A stretch of DNA of 64,000 nucleotides from Pomphorhynchus laevis. Lineage: Eukaryota > Acanthocephala > Palaeacanthocephala > Echinorhynchida > Pomphorhynchidae. Both the position numbers and the translations under genes were made by a program. Under the pieces are notes generated by a model. It saw only the letters and a list, made by a program, of their open reading frames with translations, had not been told where the DNA came from and did no database searches. The DNA lies in assembly GCA_012934845.2 (NCBI GenBank), contig WNNJ02002980.1:1-64000 (forward strand), written 5' to 3'. Positions 39,920-50,793 of this stretch are shown piece by piece. How positions within the stretch are numbered: position 1 is the stretch's first letter; every line of letters starts with the position of its first letter.

Positions 39920-41275
39920 AGAATATGCGATACATATCGCTACTAGAATATGCGATATACATAATAATTTGATGTTTAATATTTACAATATTCATATTTT
40001 ACAATAAATAATAAATTATAATGCAGTATAGATATATGTTCTAAATATATTTTTAAAAATACGATTTTAAAATTATAAATAAATTAAAATATAAAACATA
40101 AAAATATACGATTTTAATTTAAAATACAAATATATTTAGAATATATATACAAAATTCCCAAAAATTAATTTCTGTTTTCTCTGGACTTTTATATCTTTCA
40201 ATAATTTTTCTAATTGCAACTCTAGGAATAGCATTCTGTTTGCTAAGAGTGCTTTCTGATCATACATTTTTAACATTATTGGAAAAACAAGTTGAATATT
40301 TCGTATAAATATAAATTAAATATTTATTATTTTATATTTATATCAATTAATTTATAATAAATATCAATTCCTACATTTACTTTAACATTTCAGTATATTG
40401 ACATTTAAAAGTTGCTATCAAATCCAATGTAGATAATTTAATAAAAGCAATTTTGTAGTTACCACAAAAACAAAATAAGTATTTTGAATATGAAATTAAA
40501 ATTACATTTAGCTTCCAGCAAGTCCATAATATTTTTCTTTAACTTTGTATATTTCTACTGGAATAATGCTATTTTGAATAACGATAATTACCTATCGTTC
40601 TATTTTATAACAAAAGAGAAGCGTACGTTCTTTCCATCTGCATCTACAACAAATGGTAAAGACATTCTGTCTGCATTCGTTGTTTGCTTTATTTAACTCA
40701 TTTATTATTATGGTGAATTCTTGTAACATTTTTTGTTTTTAATCCGTTTATATGACATTTGTTTTATATTGAACTCGTTATGAGGTAAACTCTTGTAAGA
40801 TCCGTTTTTGTGCCATTCGTTTCCGATTGGTAAAAAATGAAACGTGTACCGTACGGATTTGCTTAATAGTCGAATTTTAGAATCAATGGTATTTGAAATA
40901 CACAAATATCATTAATTGATATATTATTTGATATACAGTACACATTTCAATATTTGCAAAACGGATACAAATACAATATTAAATCGAAATGGTGTGAAAT
41001 GCAAGCAAAATAGTAAAATAGTAATTTAAAACAGGTAACAGACATGATTTTGGCATGCTTTATCTGAAAACGATATGATAATTGCTTATTTGGGTTTTAT
41101 AAATCTAAAATCATAACACGAACATACATTTTTCGACATGTGAAAGAACGACTTTTTATTTTTTTATACTTAAGAATATATATTTAAGAGTGCATATTGA
41201 ACAATCGGTTCATATTACAAAAATATATTTTTAGAATTCTGGTGCAGGATCAATAAAACACTAATTTATTTTATA

Positions 41276-41303
41276 TTTCGCTAGCTGCTGATAGCATCAT
41301 CAG
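41276..41303 (-). ncRNA. Hammerhead-like hairpin (PLE-terminus type)
   Basis: Minus strand: CTGATGA, T, GCTA, an 8-base loop, TAGC, GAAA. It has the same layout as the PLE terminal motif at 7343-7365 and is flanked by TTTATTTTA and TAAAATAAA that can pair. No PLE coding sequence remains beside it. Confidence 0.4.
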
Positions 41304-41429
41304 TAAAATAAAACGTACAGTTTGTTCATCTAATAAACATGGGATGAGGTTGATTTCAAACATTTTGTTATTACAAACAAAATTTTGTTATTTGCTAGTA
41401 ATTTGTCAATTTCCAGCTACAAAATTAAA

Positions 41430-42052
41430 AACTGAAATTTTCAGTTCAAACAGAAAACAAGCAGAAAAGAGCAGAGTACGGCATTGAAATGTCAAGTATT
41501 AGTGATGATAACCTGATATTTTTGGACGAAACGGGTATAAATCTCCAAATTTACCAAAGTTTTGGCTACTCTCCCAGAAATACGAAGTGCTACATAAACG
41601 TGCCCAATTCAAAAGGGACCAATATTTCAGTTCTATGTGCCATCACAAAACAAAGTGTTTGTGCTTATAAGGTGAAAACAGGAAGCTGGAAATCATCCGA
41701 TCTGAAAGAATTTATAGAGACGGAACTACCAACTTTGGCATCACATGAAAGGAAAGTTATGGTCATGGACAACGCCTCTATCCATAGGACTGCCGAGGTA
41801 AAGGAAAGCTTGGCTCAGAGGAATTACATTCTTAAGTTTCTACCACCCTACTCCCCTCACTTGAACCCTATAAAGGAGTTCTTCTCATGTTTCAAATCAA
41901 AGGTGAAAAGCATAAATTCATCCTCCAATAGAGATGAATTGATTGAAACTATTCATGGAGTATTCAGATATGAAGAATTCAGACTAGAAGGATATTTCAC
42001 CCATATGCGAGATTGGGTTGTAAAGGCAATCGCACTAGTCGATTTTATTTAA
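41430..42052 (+). pseudogene. Tc1/IS630-like DDE transposase, C-terminal domain
   Basis: The 187-codon frame from 41489 is open and continues upstream in frame for about 20 more codons (ENKQKRAEYGIE), so the annotated Met is internal. Catalytic landmarks: IFLDETGINL (D13), VMVMDNASIH (D94) and PPYSPHLNPIKEFF. The family norm is NPIE, so the catalytic Glu position is Lys 129, with a Glu next to it at 130. The N-terminal DNA-binding domain is missing. No terminal inverted repeats were found. It looks like a dead DNA-transposon copy with an unusually clean reading frame. Confidence 0.8.
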
Positions 42053-42113
42053 ATAATAAAATTCTTTGCTATACATCTAAATTAATTATATTTTATTTAA
42101 AAAATCTAAAAAT

Positions 42114-42312
42114 GTTGCCTATAAAACTGAAAAAGAGTTGCCTATAAAACTGAAAAAAGTCGTCTATAAAACTGAAAAAAGTTGCCCATAAAACTGAAAA
42201 AAGTTGCCTATAAAACTGAAAAAAGTTGTCTATAAAACTGAAAAAAGTCGCCTATAAAACTGAAAAAAGTTGCCTATAAAACTGAAAAAAGCTGCCTATA
42301 AAACTGAAAAGG
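42114..42312. repeat. 22-bp minisatellite, nine units
   Basis: Nine units of GTTGCCTATAAAACTGAAAA plus A's; the first is 23 bp, the others 22 bp. Variation is confined to three positions of the GTTGCC part. It lies 60 bases after the transposase stop. Confidence 0.95.
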
Positions 42313-42475
42313 ACTGTAACAATTATTTATTATTTATAATTATTAATTATTTAATTATTAAATTTTGATTTAACATTATTATTGTTTTTTATTAATTTAT
42401 TTTTTTAATTTTATAATTATATTAAATATGTAGACTCAGTTAGCTGATTTGTTTCTTGTTTCCATAATCCAGAAT
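42313..42475. repeat. AT-rich interspersed repeat
   Basis: Similar in order and sequence to 50390-50560: ATTTATTATTTATAATTATT, TTTTGATTTA and AATATGTAGACT are shared. Apart from this, 42476-43007 holds no supported gene and is probably the LINE D2 5' flank. Confidence 0.6.
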
Positions 42476-43007
42476 ATAATGTATGTTCGTGAGATAATAT
42501 ACCTCACGGACTATATACCTTACTATAAACATTTTACACGTTTTTATACTATCATTTTTAATTAAAATTTGTACATGCAAAAGCGTCAATTTAAAGCAAT
42601 GTTTGCTTTATAAAAGATTTTAAGAAAGTATATGATACTTACGAAATATTGTCAATATTAAGAAAATAGCCAGAAACGTTGTTATTAAGATTGAAACGGA
42701 CGCATTAAAGTAAAGGAACGGCGCTTGTGTTATAATGTTACCCATCTTCGATTTTCGATTGCAAATGCGTGTTCTCCAAAAAGCACACAAATAAACGACT
42801 TATTGAGACTCCGAATATTTTCATGCCTGCTTAATATGATCTAAAGCTTTTAATTTTGATTGGCCATTGAACATTCAACGAGTCTGCATACAAAATTGTG
42901 ATTTTACTCATTATAGACAAATTCGCTAGTTTCACGGAAAATAACTAATTAAGCCTTGATTGCCTATATAGCTTGCAATTTTATTTTTCGGACTTTCCGT
43001 ACAAAAC

Positions 43008-43961
43008 ATGTTTAATCAGAGCATTAATTTCAGAAGTATTCCTTCTGAAAAAGATTCTGGAAATGGCAAGGTTAGTGATTTTTGTTTCACTAAACATGAT
43101 GTGGAGGATTACCTCCCTCCTGTTCCTAAACTAGCACATTTATGTGTAATAAGAGCAACAAAACCTATTCAAAAACACGCCTTATTTGGCACGTTCCTTC
43201 GAGATTTCGCCATGATTACTAGGAATAGAGTTTTATTCAACTCTCTTAAAACCCTCGAGAATACACTCAGGGTCTCCTTTGCGAATGGTGACATACTCGA
43301 GGATTACACAAAATTCTTTTCCACTAATCTATCTACTATTGGTACTATAACTATTCTGCCGCTAAGATGTACTTTAAAAATTTCTAATTTTCCTTCGTTC
43401 AATTCTGACGATGATATTGATCAATTAAAAAAACTGTTCAAACTTTCTTCAATCAGACAGGTACTGGGTAAAGGCGGTGACCCGCTCCCAGTTGCCTTTG
43501 CTGAGACGGATCTAGACAACGGGCACATTCTTGCCGCTTCAACAGTTAATCCCTTTTTGGGATTCAATTTGAAATTCTTGCTGATTAGTGAGAACACCCT
43601 CACCTACCCTCATTGCCAAAAATGTCACGGCTGGGGGCACTGGTCCTCCACCTGTTCTAATTCCTCTGTTTGTGGTGTTTGTGGCAAGGGTGACTGCCCG
43701 CACCCGGCTAACAACGACAAATGCCTTACCACACCCTATTGTGTAAACTGTGGGGGAGTGCACCCCGCTTGGTCGAAAAAATGCACCCTGTTTAAAGCCT
43801 ACAGTCAGAGATTTTCTAAGCCGATTACGAAATCGTACGCTGCTGCTGCCGCTCCAAATCGGATGTCAAATAATGACATTATACACCTTCTGGCTAACCA
43901 AAAGAAGATGATTATTAGTGAACTACAAGCTCTTTTTTGCCCGTCATCTCCTCTCTCGTAG
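43008..43961 (+). CDS. LINE D2 ORF1: Gag-like zinc-knuckle protein
   Basis: 317 codons starting MFNQSINFRS. The middle third is a probable RNA-binding fold (LKISNFPSFNSDDDI, RQVLGKGGDP). It is followed by three zinc knuckles at about residues 200-265: CQKCHGWGHWSSTC, CGVCGKGDCPH and CVNCGGVHPAWSKKC. The extra tail seen in D1 (PLKIGKLLKS) continues here in another frame (43937-44203), so either a late frameshift has shortened this ORF or the tail is not normally translated. Confidence 0.82.
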   Translation: MFNQSINFRSIPSEKDSGNGKVSDFCFTKHDVEDYLPPVPKLAHLCVIRATKPIQKHALFGTFLRDFAMITRNRVLFNSLKTLENTLRVSFANGDILEDYTKFFSTNLSTIGTITILPLRCTLKISNFPSFNSDDDIDQLKKLFKLSSIRQVLGKGGDPLPVAFAETDLDNGHILAASTVNPFLGFNLKFLLISENTLTYPHCQKCHGWGHWSSTCSNSSVCGVCGKGDCPHPANNDKCLTTPYCVNCGGVHPAWSKKCTLFKAYSQRFSKPITKSYAAAAAPNRMSNNDIIHLLANQKKMIISELQALFCPSSPLS

Positions 43962-44207
43962 GCACGCCCACGGTGGCACCAGTTCCAGCCGATTTGTTGC
44001 ATACCCCCAGCACTAAGAAGCGTGGCGGGTCTGCTCAGCCCGTTCCTCCTCTCAAGATCGGAAAATTGTTGAAGTCTATGGCCTCCTCAGGAAATGATGA
44101 TACTGCCTTGGGGAGTCCGACCCTAGATGGTGCTAGTGGCAAGGGGGTAACCCTCTTGCACCTAGCTCTGTCTAGGTTGGCATCCCCCTTCCAACTAATT
44201 TAACACA

Positions 44208-46673
44208 ATGGTGAGTAAGCCTGAGCCTTTTTCACTGAATATTCTTCAGTGGAATTCGGGAGGTGCTTCTGCCCTTAGACTTTTATCTGGTAGAGACGCA
44301 GATGTCATAGTCCTTCAGGAGACGCGGTCTATCCGTCTGCCCCAGAACATTACTCGATTTATCCCTAAGCACATTTATTCACACTATACTCCGTACATAA
44401 CCCCGCCTCATTCCTCTTCTTCTCAAGGACTCTTGACCTTAGTTAAGTGCTCTTTAAGATCTTCCCTCTTGCTAAATTACTCTTGTCCAGCCCTGTCTTG
44501 TCTAGTAGTCTCACTCGTTAAGAACGGTAAACGCATCAGTCTTGCCAACGTTTACATTCGTCCAGGGGAGATTCACAAGAACCGTGACCTTCTGGATGGG
44601 ATTATTGACGGCGGCTATGACATGATACTAGGTGACTTCAACGACAGAACTGGTCGTTGGATTAATGCAGCCCTCCGCAGAGCCAGGAACGGTTATCTTA
44701 TTCATAAACCACCCTCCCCAACCTTTCATTGCACATCAACGAATTCACTCCTCGACTTACTATTGCTACATAAGAGGTGGTTGTTTAAACCCCTCTGTAC
44801 CGAGCAATCGCGTCAACATCTGTCCACCTCTCATGATTTAATTCGTTAGCGGATAGAGGAGGATACGCTGCTTCGAAGAAGATTCCACTTTGATCCGATC
44901 AGAGTGGCTTTCTTCCATGCAGCCATCCAACGCTTTCTCCGAATTGGTAATGAGAGTTTAACCGAATTTAACTCCTATCTCTCTTCGCAAGCTACCGCGT
45001 TTCTCTCGACAACCTATAAAGGTCGAGTATTTTGTCCCACTCCGACAAAACTCAAGGTCCTAGCTAGACTACTTAACCTCCCTTCTCTCTCTTCTTCTGC
45101 CAAACAGACTATCTCGAACGAGTACTGGCGCACCAGATACTGGTTCCAGCTGAGTAGGGATAGGGCGAGTATCGCTCGTCTTAACCCTTCTCAGTCTTCC
45201 TTCTGGAAGATATTCAAGAGGGAGAAGTTTGTTTGCTGGAGGGATAAGGCTGTGGGGTGGATCGGTAGTATAGGCCTTGACAAAGTTTTGGAGGAGTCAC
45301 TAGCCCTACATAATTATGGAGCCACTCAATCACCGCAACCAATCCCGCTCTGGGGAGACTTCAGGAGTAGAGACTTATCTGTGCCAGATATTCTCAACGC
45401 CTGGGGGCCTCTACAGGGCACCTCCAATTCCGTCGCTCCACTCTCTTCTCGTGTATGTCAGCTTTTGACAGCTGATCAAAGAAGGGAGGTGGCCGTAACA
45501 ATGCTATTAGCCACCCCATCCGATGTGGCCGGCATCAACATTAGCAAAAGAATTTTTATTCCAAAAAAGCATCCGGTCTCATGTCCTAAAGACCTGCGGC
45601 CAATTTCGATTCAAAATTCCCTCGTTTCGATCTACGAAAAAGCGCTTGCGCGTAGAATCCGCGATCATCTAAGTAAGCGAAATTTAATCCCACCCGGTTT
45701 CCATGGGTTCGTCAAAAGTCGCTCGGTCCATTCAGCAGTGGGTGAGGTGCAACGGTTCCGTCGGGAGAATAGCCATCAACTCGTTGTGGCTGTTTTCCTT
45801 GATTTTTCCGCTGCATTTGACCGTATATTAATACCTTTTGTTATCTCTTCTCTCAGGTCCCTCGGGTTGTCAGCAAGAATTGTTAACAGGGTGGAGATAC
45901 TGCGGTATACCAAGCGATTTTACTATGATGATAACCCTGATGCGCGTCAGTTCTACCCTATTACGGGTGTGCCTCAAGGTTCCCCTCTCTCTCCTATCTT
46001 ATATCTTGCTGCCTCCATCAATCTATTCAAAATATTTAAACGACAGCAACGTCTAGTGGTGTACGCTGATGACACCACAGCCCTGTTCTCTGGACGCAGG
46101 TGTAAAGACGTAGTCTCAGACATCAGCCGTTTCTTTTTAAGATTAAAAGACCAGTTACCCAAGTTCAACCTTATTCTAAACTCCGCTAAATCGCAGGTGG
46201 TTGTCTTTCATGGCTCCCCTGCGACAAAGCAAAAACTTAAGAGACTAGCACTCTCTGCGCTCTCCTCCATATTTGCCTCTGAACCACTCCCTACCTTCTC
46301 AAGTCGAGTAAAATACCTGGGGTTCACCGTTTCGGTGAACTGGTCGGCTAAAGCTGACCTAGATAGACACAAACGTATCCTGAAGAGAGCTAGTTGGGCT
46401 CTGAAACGGGCCCAGAATCTGTCGTTGAATGGGAAAACCCAGGTGCGCCTTTGGGGTACCTGGGCTATCTCGGGATTAGTCTTCTTCTCTAGAGGACGTC
46501 CCCCAGAGCAAAGACTAAGGTTTCTGAAGCTCCTTGTCTCGCGCTTACCCAGCATCGTCCGCGCCGATTGGATTCTTCAGGGAGTGAAAGACCCCGGGTG
46601 GTTCAATCGGAAAGCGGCGTGTTGGATTGGTTGGGGGTCTCAGATCCCCATGGATTTGAGGCCTACGCAATGA
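44208..46673 (+). pseudogene. LINE D2 ORF2: endonuclease-RT with one internal stop
   Basis: 822 codons in one frame, interrupted only by TAG at 44847-44849. Endonuclease: LNILQWNSGG, VLQETRSI, LANVYIRPGE, MILGDFNDRTGRW, STSHDLIR. RT: LRPISIQNSLVSIYEK, VFLDFSAAFDRI, GVPQGSPLSPILYLAASINL and RLVVYADDTTALF. It ends with a thumb and a tail NRKAACWIGWG. There is no RNase H domain. The stop falls between the two domains, so each half is a clean frame (44208-44849 and 44904-46673). Confidence 0.88.
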
Positions 46674-46800
46674 GAAGAAGTGATTATGAAGAATATGCAG
46701 TCTCACTGTTGACTTAACTTTTTATAACTAATTTACTTATTTATCCCTTTATGTGTAACATGTTATCTCTTTTTTATTAAGAAAATCCTTATTATTAAAA

Positions 46801-47837
46801 AGCACATGTTTTTTTACACTGTACGAGTGCATATTACAAGTTAACTGCCGTGAAGCTTTAACGAGTCATGTTTACATCAATTTTTGCGTTGTATAAGCCG
46901 TAACTTGTCTAATATGGAGTTAACTTTGACTGCACGTGAATTCAGTTAGGGGTTATTGCTTACAAAATAAACTAGATTGTAGCTACAATAGAAACTGGAT
47001 TAATATTACAAGCTCGTTTTTATGGCTCCCTATTTAAATCGTATTGATAGGGAAAGATATTTAGCTAAAAAGTATATCAAGTATTTACATTGAAACAGAA
47101 TGCAAAATCTTGCTAAAGAGATTGGAAAATATCGAAATTAAAAAGAAAAAAGATATTCTATAAATGAACCAACAAAATAATATTTTAGTATTTTATCAAC
47201 ATATTTAGAATTAATTATGTAGCTATTATTAGAGAAAACAATTTAGAAATCTATAAAGAAATATTTTACATTGATTTGAACAGTTGATAACTTTTAACAA
47301 CTTTATTTTAATTAAAGTTTAAAAAAACTAGAACAGTTGACAGAAAAATGTTCTAATCAATATTGTGATTTAAATATAAACTGTGGTCTACAATAGCGCT
47401 ACTTAGTCCCTTTTTGAGTGTGTATTTGTGTTGTTTTAATATAGTCTCTAATGGTTGGCCTTTTTGACCCACATATTAAAAATTTAAATCTTTAGTACTT
47501 AAGTATTTTTCTAATATGGTTGTGTACACATATATAACTTTTGTGAAGTCATAATTTTTAACGTTGCTTTTTCGGTGTTGACACTTAGTTTTGTTGACTC
47601 AGACTATACTTCTAACGGATCATCCAGCAGCATCTGATAGGGGCTGCCCTGCTTAAGGCTGTTGCAAACTGTAACAAAATATATAAATATTAAGAAATCT
47701 ATAAAGAAATATTTTACATTGATTTGAATAGTTAATATCCTACAATACATATAAATTTAAATAAATATACTAGAATTTAACACAAAATGTATTATTTGCT
47801 ATCCATCGAATTTCTAAAAGGATGATGTAAGAGAATA
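46801..47837. other. AT-rich spacer with a PLE scrap
   Basis: Apart from the fragment at 47400-47480, no gene or repeat is supported in this stretch. Confidence 0.5.
47400..47480 (-). pseudogene. PLE GIY-YIG scrap
   Basis: The minus strand reads YVGQKGQPLETILKQHKYTL, a clear match to the Penelope GIY-YIG block YVGQTGRPL...R..EH. Flanking sequence is not alignable by eye. This is the third PLE lineage fragment in the window. Confidence 0.65.
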
Positions 47838-47845
47838 CTTTAAAG

Positions 47846-50262
47846 CAGTGGTCCCCAACCTTTTTGACATCACGGACCTGTCAAAGTTAAAAAATAAGCG
47901 GATTGGAAAACTATATACAATTCTTTTAATATCAAATTTGAAACCACACCTTTCCAACAATCGCAAACTTATCTACAAAATATTAAAAATTGTTTAAAAA
48001 ACTTATAAAGATGTATTTATTATATCCCAAAATACAATTTAAATCAATGAGAACCTTGTGCTTGTGTATCTTCAACAAGGAGATTTCACATAGGGTTAAT
48101 AGAAGATAGAGACACTCTAAGTGTTTTGCTAATATCCAACCTATTTCGGGATTTTGTTTTAGTTGCAGAAACCACCGAAGATCCAGATTCACATAGGTAA
48201 GATGTGAGAAATAGCAATAAAGATTTAAGTCAAGGGTTCTTATTTCACGATGTTCGCTCATAACTTTAATCCAAAAACTTGTTAGAGTCGAAAAAGAAAA
48301 TTCACTTTTGAAGTTGCCGTCGTTCACGACATCCTATAACTTCTTTTGTATTTGCAAGGACATATCTTTACCAGATGATTAATTGCGAAATGGATCACGT
48401 ATCCATTCGTTGCCGATTCTTGGATCTTTAGAAGCCGAAAAATATTTCTCAAATTCTTCAATAAACAAAGATAAATGATTAGAAATTAATTGATGGTGAA
48501 TATCCATCGTTTCTTTTCCGCACAAATATTCAAACAGTATTGGAAACATATCTAGAATACCTTCATTTACACGCCGTATCTCTGTCTTAGATTTGAAAGC
48601 TGCAATCTTATCTGCTAACTTTAACACTGTTATCATCCTTCCCTGAAGTGACAAGTTTAGATCATTTAGAAAACCGAATACATCACACAAGTAAGCCAAC
48701 CTTGACAACCATACACGCTCGCTGAAAAATAATACCATAGGTGATTCTTTTTCTTCTAGAAATCTTTTTAGAGCATCACGCAATTCAAATACTCTAGTTA
48801 AAGATTTTCCTCTAGTAAGCCATCTTATTTCAGTGTGTAAAAGAAAACATTTATGCTTCGCAAAGCTGTTCAAACAGGCATGAATTTAGAGCACGTTCTT
48901 TGATATAGTTGATGACTTTAACGACATCAGTCAGCACAGTGTTAAGTTATGTGCCCATTTTTCTACTTGCAAGCTGTGAATTTTTTCTACCTATGAATGA
49001 TGGAGTATATAGATTCACATTTTTGGGAAACCTCCTTTACTCTTGCGATTAGCCCAGATAGTCTTCCAGTCATAGCAACACCATCTGTACTTATACTCAC
49101 ATAAAAGTTCCAATCAAGATGTTTAGAGACATATTCATTTATCACATCAAATATCTGAGCCCCTGTAGTGTGGGTCGGCAGAGATAAGGCACATAACAAG
49201 TCCTCTTGTATATCTTCCTTAAAAATGTGTATTACAAAAACAAAAAGCAGTGTCTTGTTACCAATGTTTGTAGATTCGTCTACCTGGAGTGCATACCACG
49301 GCAATTCGGATATTCTCCACAGTAATTGTTTCTCAATATCCAGGGCAATTATATCAATCCACCTAGTTATAGTGCTAGCAGACAAAGGTATATTTGATAT
49401 TTTCATCGCAGACTTTTCTCCAAAGATTTCACAACAAATATCTTTAGTACATGGCAAAATCAATTCTTCACCGATCGTAAATGCTGTTTTAGACCTTGCA
49501 ATACGATTTGCGACCAAGAATGAAGCCTTTAGGGCCTTTTTATTTGTAGATATTATTTTCCGGATAAACTCTTTCTGTCCTTTTTGTTCATGCAGTATTC
49601 TTTTTAAAAAGCCAAAGGTTTATCTTCTAGCGACTGATGTTTTGTTTTTAAGTGACGAAGCATTTTAGAAGGCTTCATTGCATCATTTAAATGGTCTTCG
49701 CCACATATTATACATAGAGGCAAGGGAATGCTGGATTTTTTTCATCTCTGTAAAACCATATCGTAAATATGATTCGTTGTATTGTTTGATAAAGGTGTTT
49801 TGTACTTGGTCTGATAAGATTATCTATCGTCTAATTTCTTGCATTATTTGAACCACTTAGCTCTTCCCTATCAAAGCTAGCATTTGTTTTTTTAAGAAAT
49901 GTTTCTAAAATGTTCGGACGTTTACTCATTTAATTTTATTGGGGTAAAAAATTTTCAATTTAAAAACATATATAATTTAAACAGAGGAGCATCAAACTAG
50001 AAACATTTTTGAAATCGGAATGCCTTAATACTGATTATAAAAATGTTTTAAAAATTTTAAAATCAAAATTTTATGTTTAAATATCATTTAAGTTTTATCA
50101 AACAAAAAAGTTCCTCAAGGATGGCAATGTTCTCTGTGATACATCTTTATTGCATTGGAACCATTTCTCATTGTCTGTAAAGGAAATCATAATTTTAATA
50201 AAATAAAAATATTTTCTCTATGGAATGGCACTGGTCCGCGGACCGGCGATTGAGGACCACTG
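47846..50262 (-). mobile_element. hAT-family DNA transposon, 2.4 kb, with TIRs and 8-bp TSD
   Basis: It begins CAGTGGTCCCCAACC and ends with the complement of CAGTGGTCCTCAATCGCC, typical hAT (Charlie-like) termini. A perfect 8-bp duplication CTTTAAAG flanks it (47838-47845 and 50263-50270). A subterminal GGTCCGCGGACC palindrome lies at the right end. It encodes a minus-strand transposase broken by several frame changes. The borders are exact, so the insertion is unambiguous. Confidence 0.95.
48379..49929 (-). pseudogene. hAT transposase, broken
   Basis: It starts at 49929 (MSKRPNILETFLKK). It then shows a BED-type zinc finger remnant near 49650-49720 (C...C...RHLKTKH), the catalytic region (48987-49517: YALQVDESTNIGNKTLL, FYVSISTDGVAMTGRLSG, IIHR) and the C-terminal part (48379-48873: HTEIRWLTRGKSLTRVFELR, DLNLSLQGR). 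The order matches ZBED5/SCAND3-like hAT proteins. One stop in the N-terminus and at least two frame changes inactivate it. Confidence 0.85.
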
Positions 50263-50389
50263 CTTTAAAGGATTGTTTTTATCCATCGATAAATGATAAC
50301 TTTAAACTTTTTTAGTCAATCCATATAAATTGACTTTTATTTTAAATTTCAATTCTTTATTTTAACTTGATATAAATTATATAAAATCT

Positions 50390-50560
50390 TATAACAATAA
50401 TTTATTATTTATAATTATTTATTATTTAATTATAAAATTTTGATTTAGAATTATTATTATTTAATTGTATAATTAAAAAATAATTATATAATATAAATAT
50501 GAATATGATATAATATATAAGTATAATATAAATATGTAGACTGATATCTGATTCATTGAA
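50390..50560. repeat. AT-rich interspersed repeat, second copy
   Basis: Partner of 42313-42475, same orientation. Extended AT dinucleotide-rich runs separate the shared blocks. Confidence 0.55.
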
Positions 50561-50793
50561 TTATTGTAAATTTTTATATTACATTGCAAATATAATATAA
50601 ATCATACAAATCACGTTCAACTTTTATATAATGATTTTTGAAATCATTATAATTATAATAATGAGAGAATTTATTACACCTCTTTACCTTTCGGTACTGG
50701 GTAAACAAAATAAATACACCAAAAGTTTATCAATTTTATAAGTTGTATTTCAAAATCTTCTCCTACTGTCAATATCGGATAGTGACAGATTTT

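Larger units (their letters stand above)
37493..41250. other. Gene-poor AT-rich region
   Basis: No coding sequence is supported in this 3.7 kb. It holds the tandem repeats, foldback and palindrome listed separately, plus AT-rich repeats at 39080-39160 and 39300-39410 that recur at 22780-22870. Frames at 38610-38882, 40484-40696 and 40708-40905 lack any recognisable domain. Confidence 0.6.
43008..46800 (+). mobile_element. LINE family D, copy 2, nearly complete
   Basis: A plus-strand I/Jockey-group-like LINE with a Gag-like ORF1 and a single ORF2 carrying endonuclease and RT. Its 3' UTR ends with ATTAAGAAAATCC and TTATTAAAAA. The 5' limit is not certain (a 5' UTR before 43008 is likely). ORF2 is broken by only one in-frame stop, so this is a young copy and serves as the reference for D1, D3 and D4. 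Confidence 0.88.

Noticed and set aside
40484-40905. Two facing small frames in AT-rich DNA
   Set aside because: Low-complexity composition and no similarity to anything recognised.
42114-42312. CRISPR-like array
   Set aside because: Units are contiguous with no spacers, and the genome is eukaryotic; it is a minisatellite.
47846-50262. Domesticated ZBED-like host gene
   Set aside because: Exact TIRs and TSD and multiple frame breaks show an ordinary dead hAT copy.
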